Assembly: GCA_905200615.1 (NCBI GenBank)
Contig: CAJKLB010000022.1
Location: forward strand, 1-35,795
Origin: an uncultured Selenomonadales bacterium
GTDB taxonomy: Bacteria; Bacillota; Clostridia; Christensenellales; QALW01
Direction: 5' to 3'
DNA: 35,795 nt
The first letter of the stretch is position 1; each line of letters opens with the position of its first letter. The position numbers were made by a program, and so were the translations under genes. This document shows positions 7,434 to 16,185 of this stretch, piece after piece. Below the pieces are notes generated by a model that worked only from the letters and a program-made list of their open reading frames with translations, was not told where the DNA came from and made no database searches.

Positions 7434-9157
7434 AACGAATTCTTCAATATATACGGCCGTTTTATTTTTATATAGCTGTTACCATGACCATTAAATTTAT
7501 CGGCACGGTAATGGAATTGCTGATTCCGCGGCTGCTTGAAATCATGCTGGATGTTGCCGTTCCGCAGGGAAAAAAGCAATTTATTCTTCTGATTGGCGGT
7601 GCAATGCTGCTTTGCGCGATTGTTTGCGTCGTTGCTAATATTGTAGCCAACCGAATGTCGGCGAAAAGCGCGGGTGGGGTTACACACAAACTTCGCTATG
7701 ATTTGTTTGAAAAAATCAATCGGCTTTCTGCCCGGCAATTGGATGATATTACAATACCATCTGCCGTTTCCAGACTGACCAGCGATACATATAATGTGAA
7801 TCAGCTTTTGGCACGAATGCAGCGGTTGGGGGTTCGGGGACCTATTTTGCTTTTGGGCGGTATTGTAATCACTCTGTTTATGAATGTAAAGCTGGCGCTT
7901 ATTATGATAGGCACTTTGCCGATTATTGCGTTGGTGGTGTATTATGTTACTAAAATAAGCGTGCCTATGTATACCCGCCAGCAGGGAGTTTTGGATCAAG
8001 CCGTACGCGTTGTACAGGAAAATATAACGGGGATACGGGTAGTAAAAGCACTTTGCAGAACCGATTATGAAAAACAACGCTTTCATGGCGTGAACGCAAC
8101 GTTATGTGAGGCTGAACGCAAAGCGGGAGCGGTTGCCGCGGTAACCAATCCCGTAACATCACTGATTTTGAATCTTGCGTTAACGGCGGTTATTCTGGTA
8201 GGAGCAATCGGCGTGAATCAAGGCGAAATCCAGCCGGGCGTTATTCTTTCATTCCAAAGTTATTTTACTATGATTTTGAACGCCATGCTCGGCGTAACCA
8301 GAATCTTTACGATGTGGACCAAGGGAGAAGCCAGCGCTAATCGTGTGGCCGATGTGCTGGAGATGGAGGAACAACTGGAGGCAAAACCATCGGATATAAA
8401 GACGAATGAAAGCTCTGCCGCTATTGAATTTAAAAAGGTAAGTTTTTCATATAATGGCGCGGTGGATAATCTTTCAGAGATCAGCTTTTCGCTTGAATCC
8501 GGACAAACGCTTGGTATCTTGGGTCCCACCGGAAGCGGAAAAAGTACAATCGTCAGTTTGTTGTTGCGATTTTATGACGCGGATCAAGGCGACATCTATT
8601 TAAACGGTAAAAACATAAAAAATATTCCTTATGAAACGCTTCGGGAAAAATTCGGCATAGTGTTTCAAAATGATTTTATTATGGAGGGAAGTATTGAGAA
8701 TAATATCCGTTTCTTTCGTGATATTGATTCCGCTGCGCTTGCCGCGGCGGTAACAGACGCGCAGGCAAGCTTTATAAACGAAAAAGAAAACGGAATGGCT
8801 TACGAAGTTGCGGTGAGAGGAAATAACCTTTCCGGAGGGCAAAAACAGCGATTATTTATTGCCCGTGCTTTAGCAAGCCGACCGGAAATTCTTGTGCTGG
8901 ATGATGCTTCAAGTGCCCTGGATTATCGTACGGATGCTTCTTTGCGCAAAGCAATTGCGCAGAATTATCGTGATACTACAAAGATAATTATCGCTCAGCG
9001 AGTCAGTTCGGTGATGCACGCGGATTTAATTTTGGTATTGGAGGAAGGAAAAATTATCGGAAAAGGACGGCATGAGGAATTGCTGAAAACTTGTGCCATG
9101 TATCAAAATATCGCTCGAACCCAGATGAATTTGACGGAGGAACAGGAAAATGGCTAA
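7430..9157 (+). CDS. ABC exporter half-transporter, degenerate-site subunit
   Basis: A 575-residue type IV ABC half-transporter with a six-helix membrane domain (about 12-300) and a nucleotide-binding domain (331-560). Walker A is GPTGSGKST (365-373) and the signature LSGGQ (467-471) is canonical. However, Walker B ends in Asp-Asp (491-492) where a catalytic Glu is expected, and the switch His is Gln523. This is the pattern of the non-hydrolysing partner in heterodimeric exporters such as TM287, LmrC or BmrC. It supplies the good signature motif to the active site of its partner. Its ATG overlaps the marR stop (ATGA), and its end overlaps the partner gene by 8 nt. The likely role is multidrug or lipid/peptide export. 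Confidence 0.92.
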   Translation: MKRILQYIRPFYFYIAVTMTIKFIGTVMELLIPRLLEIMLDVAVPQGKKQFILLIGGAMLLCAIVCVVANIVANRMSAKSAGGVTHKLRYDLFEKINRLSARQLDDITIPSAVSRLTSDTYNVNQLLARMQRLGVRGPILLLGGIVITLFMNVKLALIMIGTLPIIALVVYYVTKISVPMYTRQQGVLDQAVRVVQENITGIRVVKALCRTDYEKQRFHGVNATLCEAERKAGAVAAVTNPVTSLILNLALTAVILVGAIGVNQGEIQPGVILSFQSYFTMILNAMLGVTRIFTMWTKGEASANRVADVLEMEEQLEAKPSDIKTNESSAAIEFKKVSFSYNGAVDNLSEISFSLESGQTLGILGPTGSGKSTIVSLLLRFYDADQGDIYLNGKNIKNIPYETLREKFGIVFQNDFIMEGSIENNIRFFRDIDSAALAAAVTDAQASFINEKENGMAYEVAVRGNNLSGGQKQRLFIARALASRPEILVLDDASSALDYRTDASLRKAIAQNYRDTTKIIIAQRVSSVMHADLILVLEEGKIIGKGRHEELLKTCAMYQNIARTQMNLTEEQENG

Positions 9158-10979
9158 TGCATCCGGTATGATTGGCGGAGGTAGGTTTACCCGTGCGGAG
9201 ATCAGCGGGGATCGCCGCATATCCGGCGGCGCCAAGCAAAAGAAAACGGCAATTTTACGCCGGATATGGAAGTATTTGGGGAAGAAACGGCTGCTGGTGG
9301 TGCTGGCGTTGTTTTTATCGGCCATATCGAGCATTTTGGGACTTTGGGGGCCTAAAATTTCGGCGGAAGCCATTAACAATATAGAATTAGGACCGGGAAA
9401 GATCGATTTTACGCTGATTGGAAATTGTGTGGTTCTTATGGTAGTGCTGTATGCGCTTTCGGCCTTGTTTTCCTATTTGCTTTCCATGGTGGTCATACGA
9501 CTTTCGCGTGCCGTTGCCGGTCAAATGAGAAAAGATGTATTTGATAGCCTGATGCGTCTGCCGGTTGGCTTTTTTGATAAGTATCAGACGGGCGATCTTA
9601 TCAGTGTGATTACCTATGATATCGATACGGTAAACCAATCGATTTCTTCGGATCTTTTGCAAATACTGCAAACAGTAATTTCGGTGGTGGTATCCTTTGT
9701 TATGATGGCGGCTATCGCCCCGAAGCTGTTGGTTGTATTTTTGTTTACAGTTCCGGTTATGGTGGTTTTTACCAAGTATATTACAACAAGAGTACGGCCG
9801 CTTTTTCGGCGCCGGAGCGCGGCGTTGGGCGTTTTAAACGGTTATACCGAAGAAATGATCAATGGCCAAAAAACGGTGAAAGCATACGGCAGAGAAGCGC
9901 AGGTGCAGGAGGAATTTGAAAAGAAAAATCAAAGTGCCATTGATGCGTACACTCAGGCCGAGGCAAACGGAACCATTGTGGGGCCTACGGTTAATATGAT
10001 CAATAATATTTCTTTGGCGCTTGTGTGTACGTTGGGGGCATTACTGTATTTGCAAAACGGCATTCGCCTAGGAGACCTTTCGGGATTCATTCAATATTCT
10101 CGGCGTTTTTCCGGACCGATCAGTGAGGTGGCAAATATTGTTGGGGAATTGCAAAGCGCCTTTGCGGCGGCGGAGAGAGTCTTTATGCTGATTGACGCAA
10201 CGCCTGAACCGGAGGATGACACGGAAGCGGTTACTTTGCAGCATGTCAAGGGTGAAGTTGTAATGGATCATATTACGTTTGGCTATGATCCGGCAAAACC
10301 TATCATCAAAGATTTCTCGCTGCGGGCAAATCCCGGGGCTTTGGTAGCTATCGTAGGGCCTACCGGCGCGGGAAAAACTACGGTTATTAACCTTTTAATG
10401 CGTTTTTATGATGTGCAGAGCGGAACGATTTCGGTTGACGGCATTCCCATTCAAAAAATTACGCGGGATTCTTTGCGTTCGGCTTATAGTATGGTTCTGC
10501 AGGATACCTGGCTGTTTTACGGTACCGTGTTTGAAAATATCGCTTATGGAAAGGAAAACGCTACAATGGAACAGGTAATGGCGGCGGCAAAAGCGGCTAA
10601 GGTGCATCATATGATCATGTCATTGCCTCAAGGATATGATACGGTTTTAAGCGATAACGGCAGTAACCTTTCTAAAGGACAAAAACAGCTTTTGACCATT
10701 GCCCGCGCGATGATGCTGGAAAGCTCTATGCTCATATTGGATGAGGCAACTTCGAATGTGGATACCGATACCGAGCGGCAAATTCAAGCCGCCATGCGGG
10801 AACTTATGCGGGATAAAACCTGTTTTGTGATTGCCCATAGACTTTCCACCATTCAGCATGCAGATGTGATCTTGGTTATGAATGAAGGAAATATTGTAGA
10901 GCAGGGAACGCATGATTCTCTGATGAAGCAAAATGGTTTTTATGCCCGCCTTTATCGGTCTCAGTTTGAATCCTGCTGA
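9150..10979 (+). CDS. ABC exporter half-transporter, catalytic subunit
   Basis: A 609-residue partner of the preceding half-transporter. After a 30-residue basic/glycine-rich leader come a membrane domain (about 40-335) and a nucleotide-binding domain (368-600). Walker A is GPTGAGKTT (403-411), Walker B is MLILDE with catalytic Glu532, and the switch is His563 in IAHRLST, so this subunit holds the active hydrolysis residues. Its own signature is altered to LSKGQ (507-511), as in TM288-type subunits, and contributes to the degenerate site. The two proteins thus complement each other exactly. The start overlaps the upstream gene by 8 nt with a GGAGGA site. A strong terminator follows. Confidence 0.92.
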   Translation: MANASGMIGGGRFTRAEISGDRRISGGAKQKKTAILRRIWKYLGKKRLLVVLALFLSAISSILGLWGPKISAEAINNIELGPGKIDFTLIGNCVVLMVVLYALSALFSYLLSMVVIRLSRAVAGQMRKDVFDSLMRLPVGFFDKYQTGDLISVITYDIDTVNQSISSDLLQILQTVISVVVSFVMMAAIAPKLLVVFLFTVPVMVVFTKYITTRVRPLFRRRSAALGVLNGYTEEMINGQKTVKAYGREAQVQEEFEKKNQSAIDAYTQAEANGTIVGPTVNMINNISLALVCTLGALLYLQNGIRLGDLSGFIQYSRRFSGPISEVANIVGELQSAFAAAERVFMLIDATPEPEDDTEAVTLQHVKGEVVMDHITFGYDPAKPIIKDFSLRANPGALVAIVGPTGAGKTTVINLLMRFYDVQSGTISVDGIPIQKITRDSLRSAYSMVLQDTWLFYGTVFENIAYGKENATMEQVMAAAKAAKVHHMIMSLPQGYDTVLSDNGSNLSKGQKQLLTIARAMMLESSMLILDEATSNVDTDTERQIQAAMRELMRDKTCFVIAHRLSTIQHADVILVMNEGNIVEQGTHDSLMKQNGFYARLYRSQFESC

Positions 10980-10987
10980 CGACGTTT

Positions 10988-11019
10988 AAAAGCTCACGGG
11001 AAGTTCCGTGAGCTTTTTT
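10988..11019. terminator. Bidirectional terminator between convergent genes
   Basis: A perfect 12-bp stem AAAAGCTCACGG / CCGTGAGCTTTT (10988-10999 with 11006-11017) with a 6-nt loop. T runs lie on both strands. It serves the exporter operon (+) and the PocR-AraC gene (-), whose stop is at 11023. Confidence 0.9.
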
Positions 11020-11022
11020 CTA

Positions 11023-11868
11023 TTAACCTTGTCTGTTTTTTTCATTGAGTTTGCGAAAGAGTGTGGGGGAAAGCCCTTCTATGCGTTTAAAAAGCCGAGA
11101 AAAATAATTGTAATCGGAAATTCCTACCATTAAGGCAATTTGATTGATGCTGTAATTGGAACTTTTCAAAAGCTTTTTGGCTTTATGAATCCGTTTTTGC
11201 GACAGAAGTTCTTTTAAAGTTCTTCCGGATTTTGCTTTTGCCGTTTTGCATATGGAAGAAACACTTACTTTTAGTTCTTCGGCCATTTCTTCCAAAGTGA
11301 AATTGCGGGTATAATTCCGTTCCAGATAATAATCGATCTGTCCCCAAAGACCGGTGCCTGAAACATTGATCAGCTGTTTTAAATAGATAAAACCCACGCA
11401 GGCGGCCATGATATTCTCAACCGAATGCAGATAATCTGCGGAAATACGTTTGACCGACGGAATAAACTGCTCAAACTCCTCTTTTGTAAAGTAGTCGGCA
11501 CATAGCTTTTTGCATTGCTCGTATTGCTCGGGATAGTTGGTATCATAGAGCACCTGACCGAACATGAAATAACCGATAATCCCGATTTCATCCACAATCG
11601 GAGCACATACTTCGATTAAGCCCGCGTGGCAGCGGTATTTTACTGTTTTACCTTTTGCCGCTTCCTCAATCCATGTACGGTCACAGTTCATACAGGCTTT
11701 GTATCCTTTTTTAAAGCTGCGAATATGACTGCAAAAATCACAGCAAGGTTGAGGATATTCAATGATAATGTTGGCGTCACGGTCAAATATCCCTACACGC
11801 TGACCGGTTACGGCGTAAAAGTCTTTGAGCAGCTGCTCCAGCTTAGCAATTTCATAAAGGTTTTTCAT
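11023..11868 (-). CDS. PocR-domain AraC-family regulator
   Basis: A 281-residue protein. Residues 1-165 form a PocR sensory domain with its usual cysteine cluster (CCDFC at 42-46, CMNC at 59-62, Cys80 and Cys88). Residues about 178-281 are an AraC-type double helix-turn-helix (the second motif contains INQIALMVGISDYNYFSRLFK). PocR domains are thought to sense small hydrocarbon or sugar-derived ligands such as 1,2-propanediol, the end product of anaerobic fucose breakdown. It is divergent from the GH95 fucosidase and fucose isomerase genes, so a role as activator of fucose use fits well. The ligand is inferred, not shown. Its ribosome site is weak. Confidence 0.88.
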   Translation of the reverse strand: MKNLYEIAKLEQLLKDFYAVTGQRVGIFDRDANIIIEYPQPCCDFCSHIRSFKKGYKACMNCDRTWIEEAAKGKTVKYRCHAGLIEVCAPIVDEIGIIGYFMFGQVLYDTNYPEQYEQCKKLCADYFTKEEFEQFIPSVKRISADYLHSVENIMAACVGFIYLKQLINVSGTGLWGQIDYYLERNYTRNFTLEEMAEELKVSVSSICKTAKAKSGRTLKELLSQKRIHKAKKLLKSSNYSINQIALMVGISDYNYFSRLFKRIEGLSPTLFRKLNEKNRQG

Positions 11869-11909
11869 AAAAATCGTAAAAATACCATCCTGTGCTATTT
11901 TCTGTTTGG

Positions 11910-11945
11910 ATTATACTATAAAAAGAAAAAAATGTACAGTATAAT
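11910..11945. promoter_or_regulatory. Divergent promoter region, AraC-type control
   Basis: ATTATACT (11910-11917) and AGTATAAT (11938-11945) are exact inverted copies, so each strand carries a TATAAT -10 facing outward. Neither has a good -35 at 17 bp (TATAAA for the + strand, TGTACA for the minus strand), which is what an activator-dependent promoter pair looks like. The PocR-AraC protein is the obvious candidate. Confidence 0.5.
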
Positions 11946-11968
11946 ATTCAATAGAAGGAGGCAATTGT

Positions 11969-14218
11969 ATGGAAGAATATTTTTTGCGATATACAAAAAG
12001 TGCGGAAAAATGGGAAGAAGCGCTGCCCTTGGGGAACGGCCGTCTTGGGGCGATGGTCTTTGGAAGAATAGGACAGGAAATTATTCGTTTAAATGAAGAA
12101 TCCTTGTGGGAGGGAGAACCGCATGAATGGGATAACCCGGAAACGCGGGAACATTTGGAAGAAATTCGAAAGCTGATTTTTCAAGGCAATTATACGGATG
12201 CCATCGATAAGGCAAACCGATATCTGAAATGTTTGGATAACGGAAGTGACAATAAACTGTACGGCACTTTTCGAACAGCGGGAGATTTATTGATTATCGA
12301 TCATGGGACGGAAGATGTTTTTTTAAAACGCGAGTTGGATTTAAAACATGGAATTTGTTCGGTGCAAACAAAAAAGACACTGCGTGAACACTTTACGTCA
12401 TTAGCGGATCCGGTGCTTGTGAACCGGATTCAAAGCGACAACGGGGAAATCAATATGTCCGTTCGTTTTGATCCCGTCGGAGGCGGAAGCGGAGAGGAAT
12501 ATGCTCTTGCGCTGGAAGCCTGCGGAAAAAACAATCACTATACGGGGGAAAAGATTGAACGGGAACTTTCCGATGAGCCGTTTCACGGCATTCGTTTTCA
12601 GGAAGAAACCCTGATATTTTCCGAAAAACTGCCGGGAGAAAACTCTCTTTCTTGGGCATGCGCCGTCAGAATAGATACTGACGGCCGCAAAGAACAGCTT
12701 GCGGACGGGTATCACATCCGCCGGGCTGGATATGTGAATATTTATGTTTCGGTGTGTACATCGTTCGCGGATGAATTTTATGAGCAGAATGCTTTAAAAG
12801 CAGTAGCCGGAGCAGCTGACATAGGGTATGAGACACTGAAAAATGCTCATAGTTCTGCTTTTTGTGAAATGATGACCCGATCGGTGCTTTGTCTGGAGAG
12901 TAACCGGGCACTGCAGAAAATGGATACGGATGATCGGCTTGCCGCTGTTGCCGGCGGAGAAGAAGATCCGGGGTTTGCCGAATTGTACTTTAATTACGGA
13001 AAATATTTGCTGATCGCTTCTTCTGCGCCGGGGTGTAAGCTTCCGGCTAATTTGCAGGGAATATGGTCCAAGGATAATACGCCGCCGTGGAGCGCGGATT
13101 ATCATACTAATATCAATTTACAAATGAACTATTGGCCTGCTGAGGTAACCGGACTTTCCGATTGCGCCAAGGCCTTGTTTGAATATATTGAATTTTTAAG
13201 CCGGCATGGGGAAAAAACATCAAGAATTATGTACGGATGCGGCGGATGGGTGGCACACCACGCCACCACTCCCTGGGGATTTACCGCGGCGGGAAATTCT
13301 CCTGCCTGGGGCTGCTTTGTAAACGGCGGCTCTTGGCTGTGTATGCACTTGTTTGAGCATTACCGCTATACGGGTGATGCCGCGTTTTTACGGAAATATT
13401 GGAAGGTAATCCGGAAAAGTGCGGAATTCTTTTTTGACTATCTTGTGCGGGATCCCCATACGGGATATTTGGTGACGTGTCCTTCCAATTCTCCCGAAAA
13501 TTCCTTTGTGGATCCGCAAACCGGCAGGAAGGTAGGATTTTCAGCAGGGTGTACAATGGATAATCAAATTTTAACGGATTTGTTTTCGGGAATTTTGGAA
13601 ACCGCGGAGGCCGCGGGAGAAAATGACAAAATATTTTTGCAAAAAATAAAGGATACTCTGAATTCAATTCCTCCTATGCGTATTGGCCGATACGGAAATA
13701 TTATGGAATGGCAGCAGGATTATGAGGAAGTGGAACCCGGCCATCGGCATATTTCCCATCTGTATGGACTCTATCCCTCTGACCAGATTACTAAAGCAAA
13801 AACGCCCGAGCTTTATGAAGCGGCTCGAAAAACGATTGAGAGAAGACTTTCGTTCGGTGGAGGTCATACCGGGTGGAGCAGAGCGTGGATTATTAATTTT
13901 TATGCCCGCCTGCACGACGGGGCGGAAGCAGAACGTCAACTGAAGCTGTTATTTTCACAAAGTACGCTGCCGAATTTATTTGATAATCATCCGCCCTTTC
14001 AAATTGACGGTAATTTCGGCGGGTGTGCCGCGATTGCCGAGATGCTTTTAAACAGTGTTGACGATATTGAGTTTTTACCGGCATTACCTCCTTCGTGGAA
14101 AAACGGTTCTTTTTCCGGTTTCCGCGCGCGCGGGGGAAAAATGGTTTCCTGTCGTTGGCAAAACGGTCGGGTTGTGGAATCCAGCATAGAAGAAATAGAA
14201 AAAACACAGGGAATATGA
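11969..14218 (+). CDS. GH95 alpha-L-fucosidase
   Basis: A 749-residue glycoside hydrolase family 95 enzyme. The N-terminal beta domain begins with PLGNGRLGAMVFG (20-32). The (alpha/alpha)6 catalytic domain has KLPANLQGIW (357-366), TNINLQMNYWPAE (380-392), PSNSPEN (505-511; Glu510 a candidate general acid), HTGWSRAW and FQIDGNFGG (Asp680 a candidate base partner). GH95 enzymes are inverting and cleave mostly alpha-1,2-linked L-fucose; some act on L-galactose. No signal peptide is seen, so it should act inside the cell on imported oligosaccharides. It has a strong AGAAGGAGG site. It is followed by L-fucose isomerase and controlled from a divergent PocR-AraC gene, which supports fucose as the sugar. 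Confidence 0.9.
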   Translation: MEEYFLRYTKSAEKWEEALPLGNGRLGAMVFGRIGQEIIRLNEESLWEGEPHEWDNPETREHLEEIRKLIFQGNYTDAIDKANRYLKCLDNGSDNKLYGTFRTAGDLLIIDHGTEDVFLKRELDLKHGICSVQTKKTLREHFTSLADPVLVNRIQSDNGEINMSVRFDPVGGGSGEEYALALEACGKNNHYTGEKIERELSDEPFHGIRFQEETLIFSEKLPGENSLSWACAVRIDTDGRKEQLADGYHIRRAGYVNIYVSVCTSFADEFYEQNALKAVAGAADIGYETLKNAHSSAFCEMMTRSVLCLESNRALQKMDTDDRLAAVAGGEEDPGFAELYFNYGKYLLIASSAPGCKLPANLQGIWSKDNTPPWSADYHTNINLQMNYWPAEVTGLSDCAKALFEYIEFLSRHGEKTSRIMYGCGGWVAHHATTPWGFTAAGNSPAWGCFVNGGSWLCMHLFEHYRYTGDAAFLRKYWKVIRKSAEFFFDYLVRDPHTGYLVTCPSNSPENSFVDPQTGRKVGFSAGCTMDNQILTDLFSGILETAEAAGENDKIFLQKIKDTLNSIPPMRIGRYGNIMEWQQDYEEVEPGHRHISHLYGLYPSDQITKAKTPELYEAARKTIERRLSFGGGHTGWSRAWIINFYARLHDGAEAERQLKLLFSQSTLPNLFDNHPPFQIDGNFGGCAAIAEMLLNSVDDIEFLPALPPSWKNGSFSGFRARGGKMVSCRWQNGRVVESSIEEIEKTQGI

Positions 14219-14357
14219 TAAAAAATATATATTGCTGTAAAAATACAATTGAGTGCTAATTTATATAAAGAATCTTCTATATTTAAGAGAAGAATCAAGA
14301 TACAATATGGAAGAAGAAAATAAAATTTTTTATAAAAAATGGAGGAGGTTAAAACAG

Positions 14358-16142
14358 ATGGCAAACAGAAAAATCGGTATTCGGCCGGTAATTGACGGAC
14401 GCTGGGGAGGCGTGCGTGAAAGCTTGGAAAAACAGACGATGAACATGGCAAACGGAGCGAAGAAACTGATAGAGGAAAACTTGCGATATGCCGACGGAAC
14501 GCCTGTGCAATGCGTGATTGGCTGTACTACCATCGGCGGCGGCGCCGAAGCGGCAAGAGTAGCGGAACAGTTTTCTCGGGAGGATGTATGCGCAACGCTT
14601 TCGGTTACTCCCTGCTGGTGTTACGGAAGCGAAACGATGGACCTTGATCCTATGACGATAAAAGCCGTATGGGGATTTAACGGAACGGAACGGCCGGGGG
14701 CGGTATATTTAGCCGCGGCAATGGCAGCGCACGCGCAGCGGGGACTTCCTGCTTTTGCAATTTACGGCCATGATGTTCAGGATAAAGATGATACGGCAAT
14801 TCCTGAAGACGTAAAAGAAAAAATTCTTTCCTTTGCCCGGGGGGCGGTAGCGGTAGGAGCCATGCGCGGTAAAGCTTACATTAATTTTGGTTCTATTGCT
14901 ATGGGTATCGCCGGTTCTTTCTGCGACGCTGACTTTTTTCAAAAATATTTAGGAATTCGCGCCGAATGGGTGGATGAAACGGAGATTCTCCGCCGTATGG
15001 CGTTGGAAATATACGATCAGGCGGAGTATGACAAAGCGCTGGCTTGGGTAAAGACGAACTGCCGTGAGGGCTTTGATAAGAACAAGGGAAAAAATCTTCC
15101 GGAAATTATTAAAAAAAGTAAGATTGTCGCTCCGGATAAAGATTGGGAGTTTGTTACCAAGATGGCTATTATTCTGAAGGATATTATGCACGGGAATAAA
15201 AAGCTGGATGCGCTTGGCTGGCATGAAGAGGCCTTAGGACGAAACGGAATTGCCGGCGGTTTTCAAGGACAGCGGATGTGGACTGATTGGCTGCCCAACG
15301 GTGATTTTGCCGAATCGATTCTGAATACGACCTTTGACTGGAACGGGAAGGGGGCACCTACGGTTTTAGCAACGGAAAATGATAACCTCAATGGCATAAC
15401 CATGCTGTTTTTGAATCTGTTGACCGGAAAGGCACCGCTGTTTTCAGATGTGCGGACTTATTGGTCTCCTGAAGCCGTGAAACGTGTGACGGGAATAACG
15501 CTTGAAGGGTACGCGAAGAACGGGTTTATGCATTTGATTAATTCCGGCGCCACGGCACTGGACGCAACCGGTGCGGCGAAAGACGCAACCGGCGCGGGAT
15601 GTATGAAGGAGTGGTGGAATATGACGGATACGGATATTTCCGCCTGTCTTGAAAACAGCGATTGGTGCAGGGCTGATTATGAGTATTTCCGCGGCGGCGG
15701 TTTTTCCAGTCACTTTAAAACGCTGGCGGAAATGCCGGTGACTATGGCAAGGCTTTGTCTGGTAGACGGTATCGGCCCCGTGATGCAAATTGCAGAAGGG
15801 TATACCTGTGTGCTGGATGAAAAAACACATGAATTGCTGGATAGACGTACCGATCCTACCTGGCCTACCACATGGTTCGCTCCCCGGCTTACGGGAAAGG
15901 GCGCGTTTACGGATGTGTATTCGGTAATGGCTAATTGGGGAGCAAATCACGGCGCATGGGTGCACGGCCATATCGGCAGTGAACTGATTACGCTTTGCAG
16001 TATGCTGCGGATTCCAGTAAGTATGCATAATATCGGCGAAGAGAAAATCTTCCGGCCGCAGTCTTGGGGGTTGATGGGTACGCAGGAGAAAGAGAGCGCT
16101 GATTTTGCGGCCTGCAAAAATTATGGGCCGATGTATCGATAA
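14358..16142 (+). CDS. fucI: L-fucose isomerase
   Basis: A 594-residue protein, the normal length for FucI (EC 5.3.1.25), which converts L-fucose to L-fuculose using Mn2+ as a homohexamer. Characteristic segments are IGIRPVIDGRWGGVRESLE at the N-terminus, GFQGQRMWTDW, DFAES (Glu319), ATEND (Asp342) and ANHGAWVHGHIG (His531); Glu319, Asp342 and His531 are the likely metal/catalytic residues by analogy with the E. coli enzyme. ATG 14358 is used because GGAGGAGG (14341-14348) lies 9 nt before it; a longer frame upstream has no ribosome site. It lies 139 nt after the fucosidase. No fuculokinase, aldolase or transporter gene is present in the window. Confidence 0.93.
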   Translation: MANRKIGIRPVIDGRWGGVRESLEKQTMNMANGAKKLIEENLRYADGTPVQCVIGCTTIGGGAEAARVAEQFSREDVCATLSVTPCWCYGSETMDLDPMTIKAVWGFNGTERPGAVYLAAAMAAHAQRGLPAFAIYGHDVQDKDDTAIPEDVKEKILSFARGAVAVGAMRGKAYINFGSIAMGIAGSFCDADFFQKYLGIRAEWVDETEILRRMALEIYDQAEYDKALAWVKTNCREGFDKNKGKNLPEIIKKSKIVAPDKDWEFVTKMAIILKDIMHGNKKLDALGWHEEALGRNGIAGGFQGQRMWTDWLPNGDFAESILNTTFDWNGKGAPTVLATENDNLNGITMLFLNLLTGKAPLFSDVRTYWSPEAVKRVTGITLEGYAKNGFMHLINSGATALDATGAAKDATGAGCMKEWWNMTDTDISACLENSDWCRADYEYFRGGGFSSHFKTLAEMPVTMARLCLVDGIGPVMQIAEGYTCVLDEKTHELLDRRTDPTWPTTWFAPRLTGKGAFTDVYSVMANWGANHGAWVHGHIGSELITLCSMLRIPVSMHNIGEEKIFRPQSWGLMGTQEKESADFAACKNYGPMYR

Positions 16143-16185
16143 AGGGAATTTTGTTGAAGAGTATTGATAGAAAGGATTAAGAAAA

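Noticed and set aside
7346..8086. A 246-codon minus-strand frame opposite marR and the exporter gene
   Set aside because: Shadow of the exporter; composition is biased and there is no matching family.
15444..16028. A 194-codon minus-strand frame inside fucI
   Set aside because: It is the shadow of a clear L-fucose isomerase gene and its sequence is low-complexity in His and Arg without motifs.
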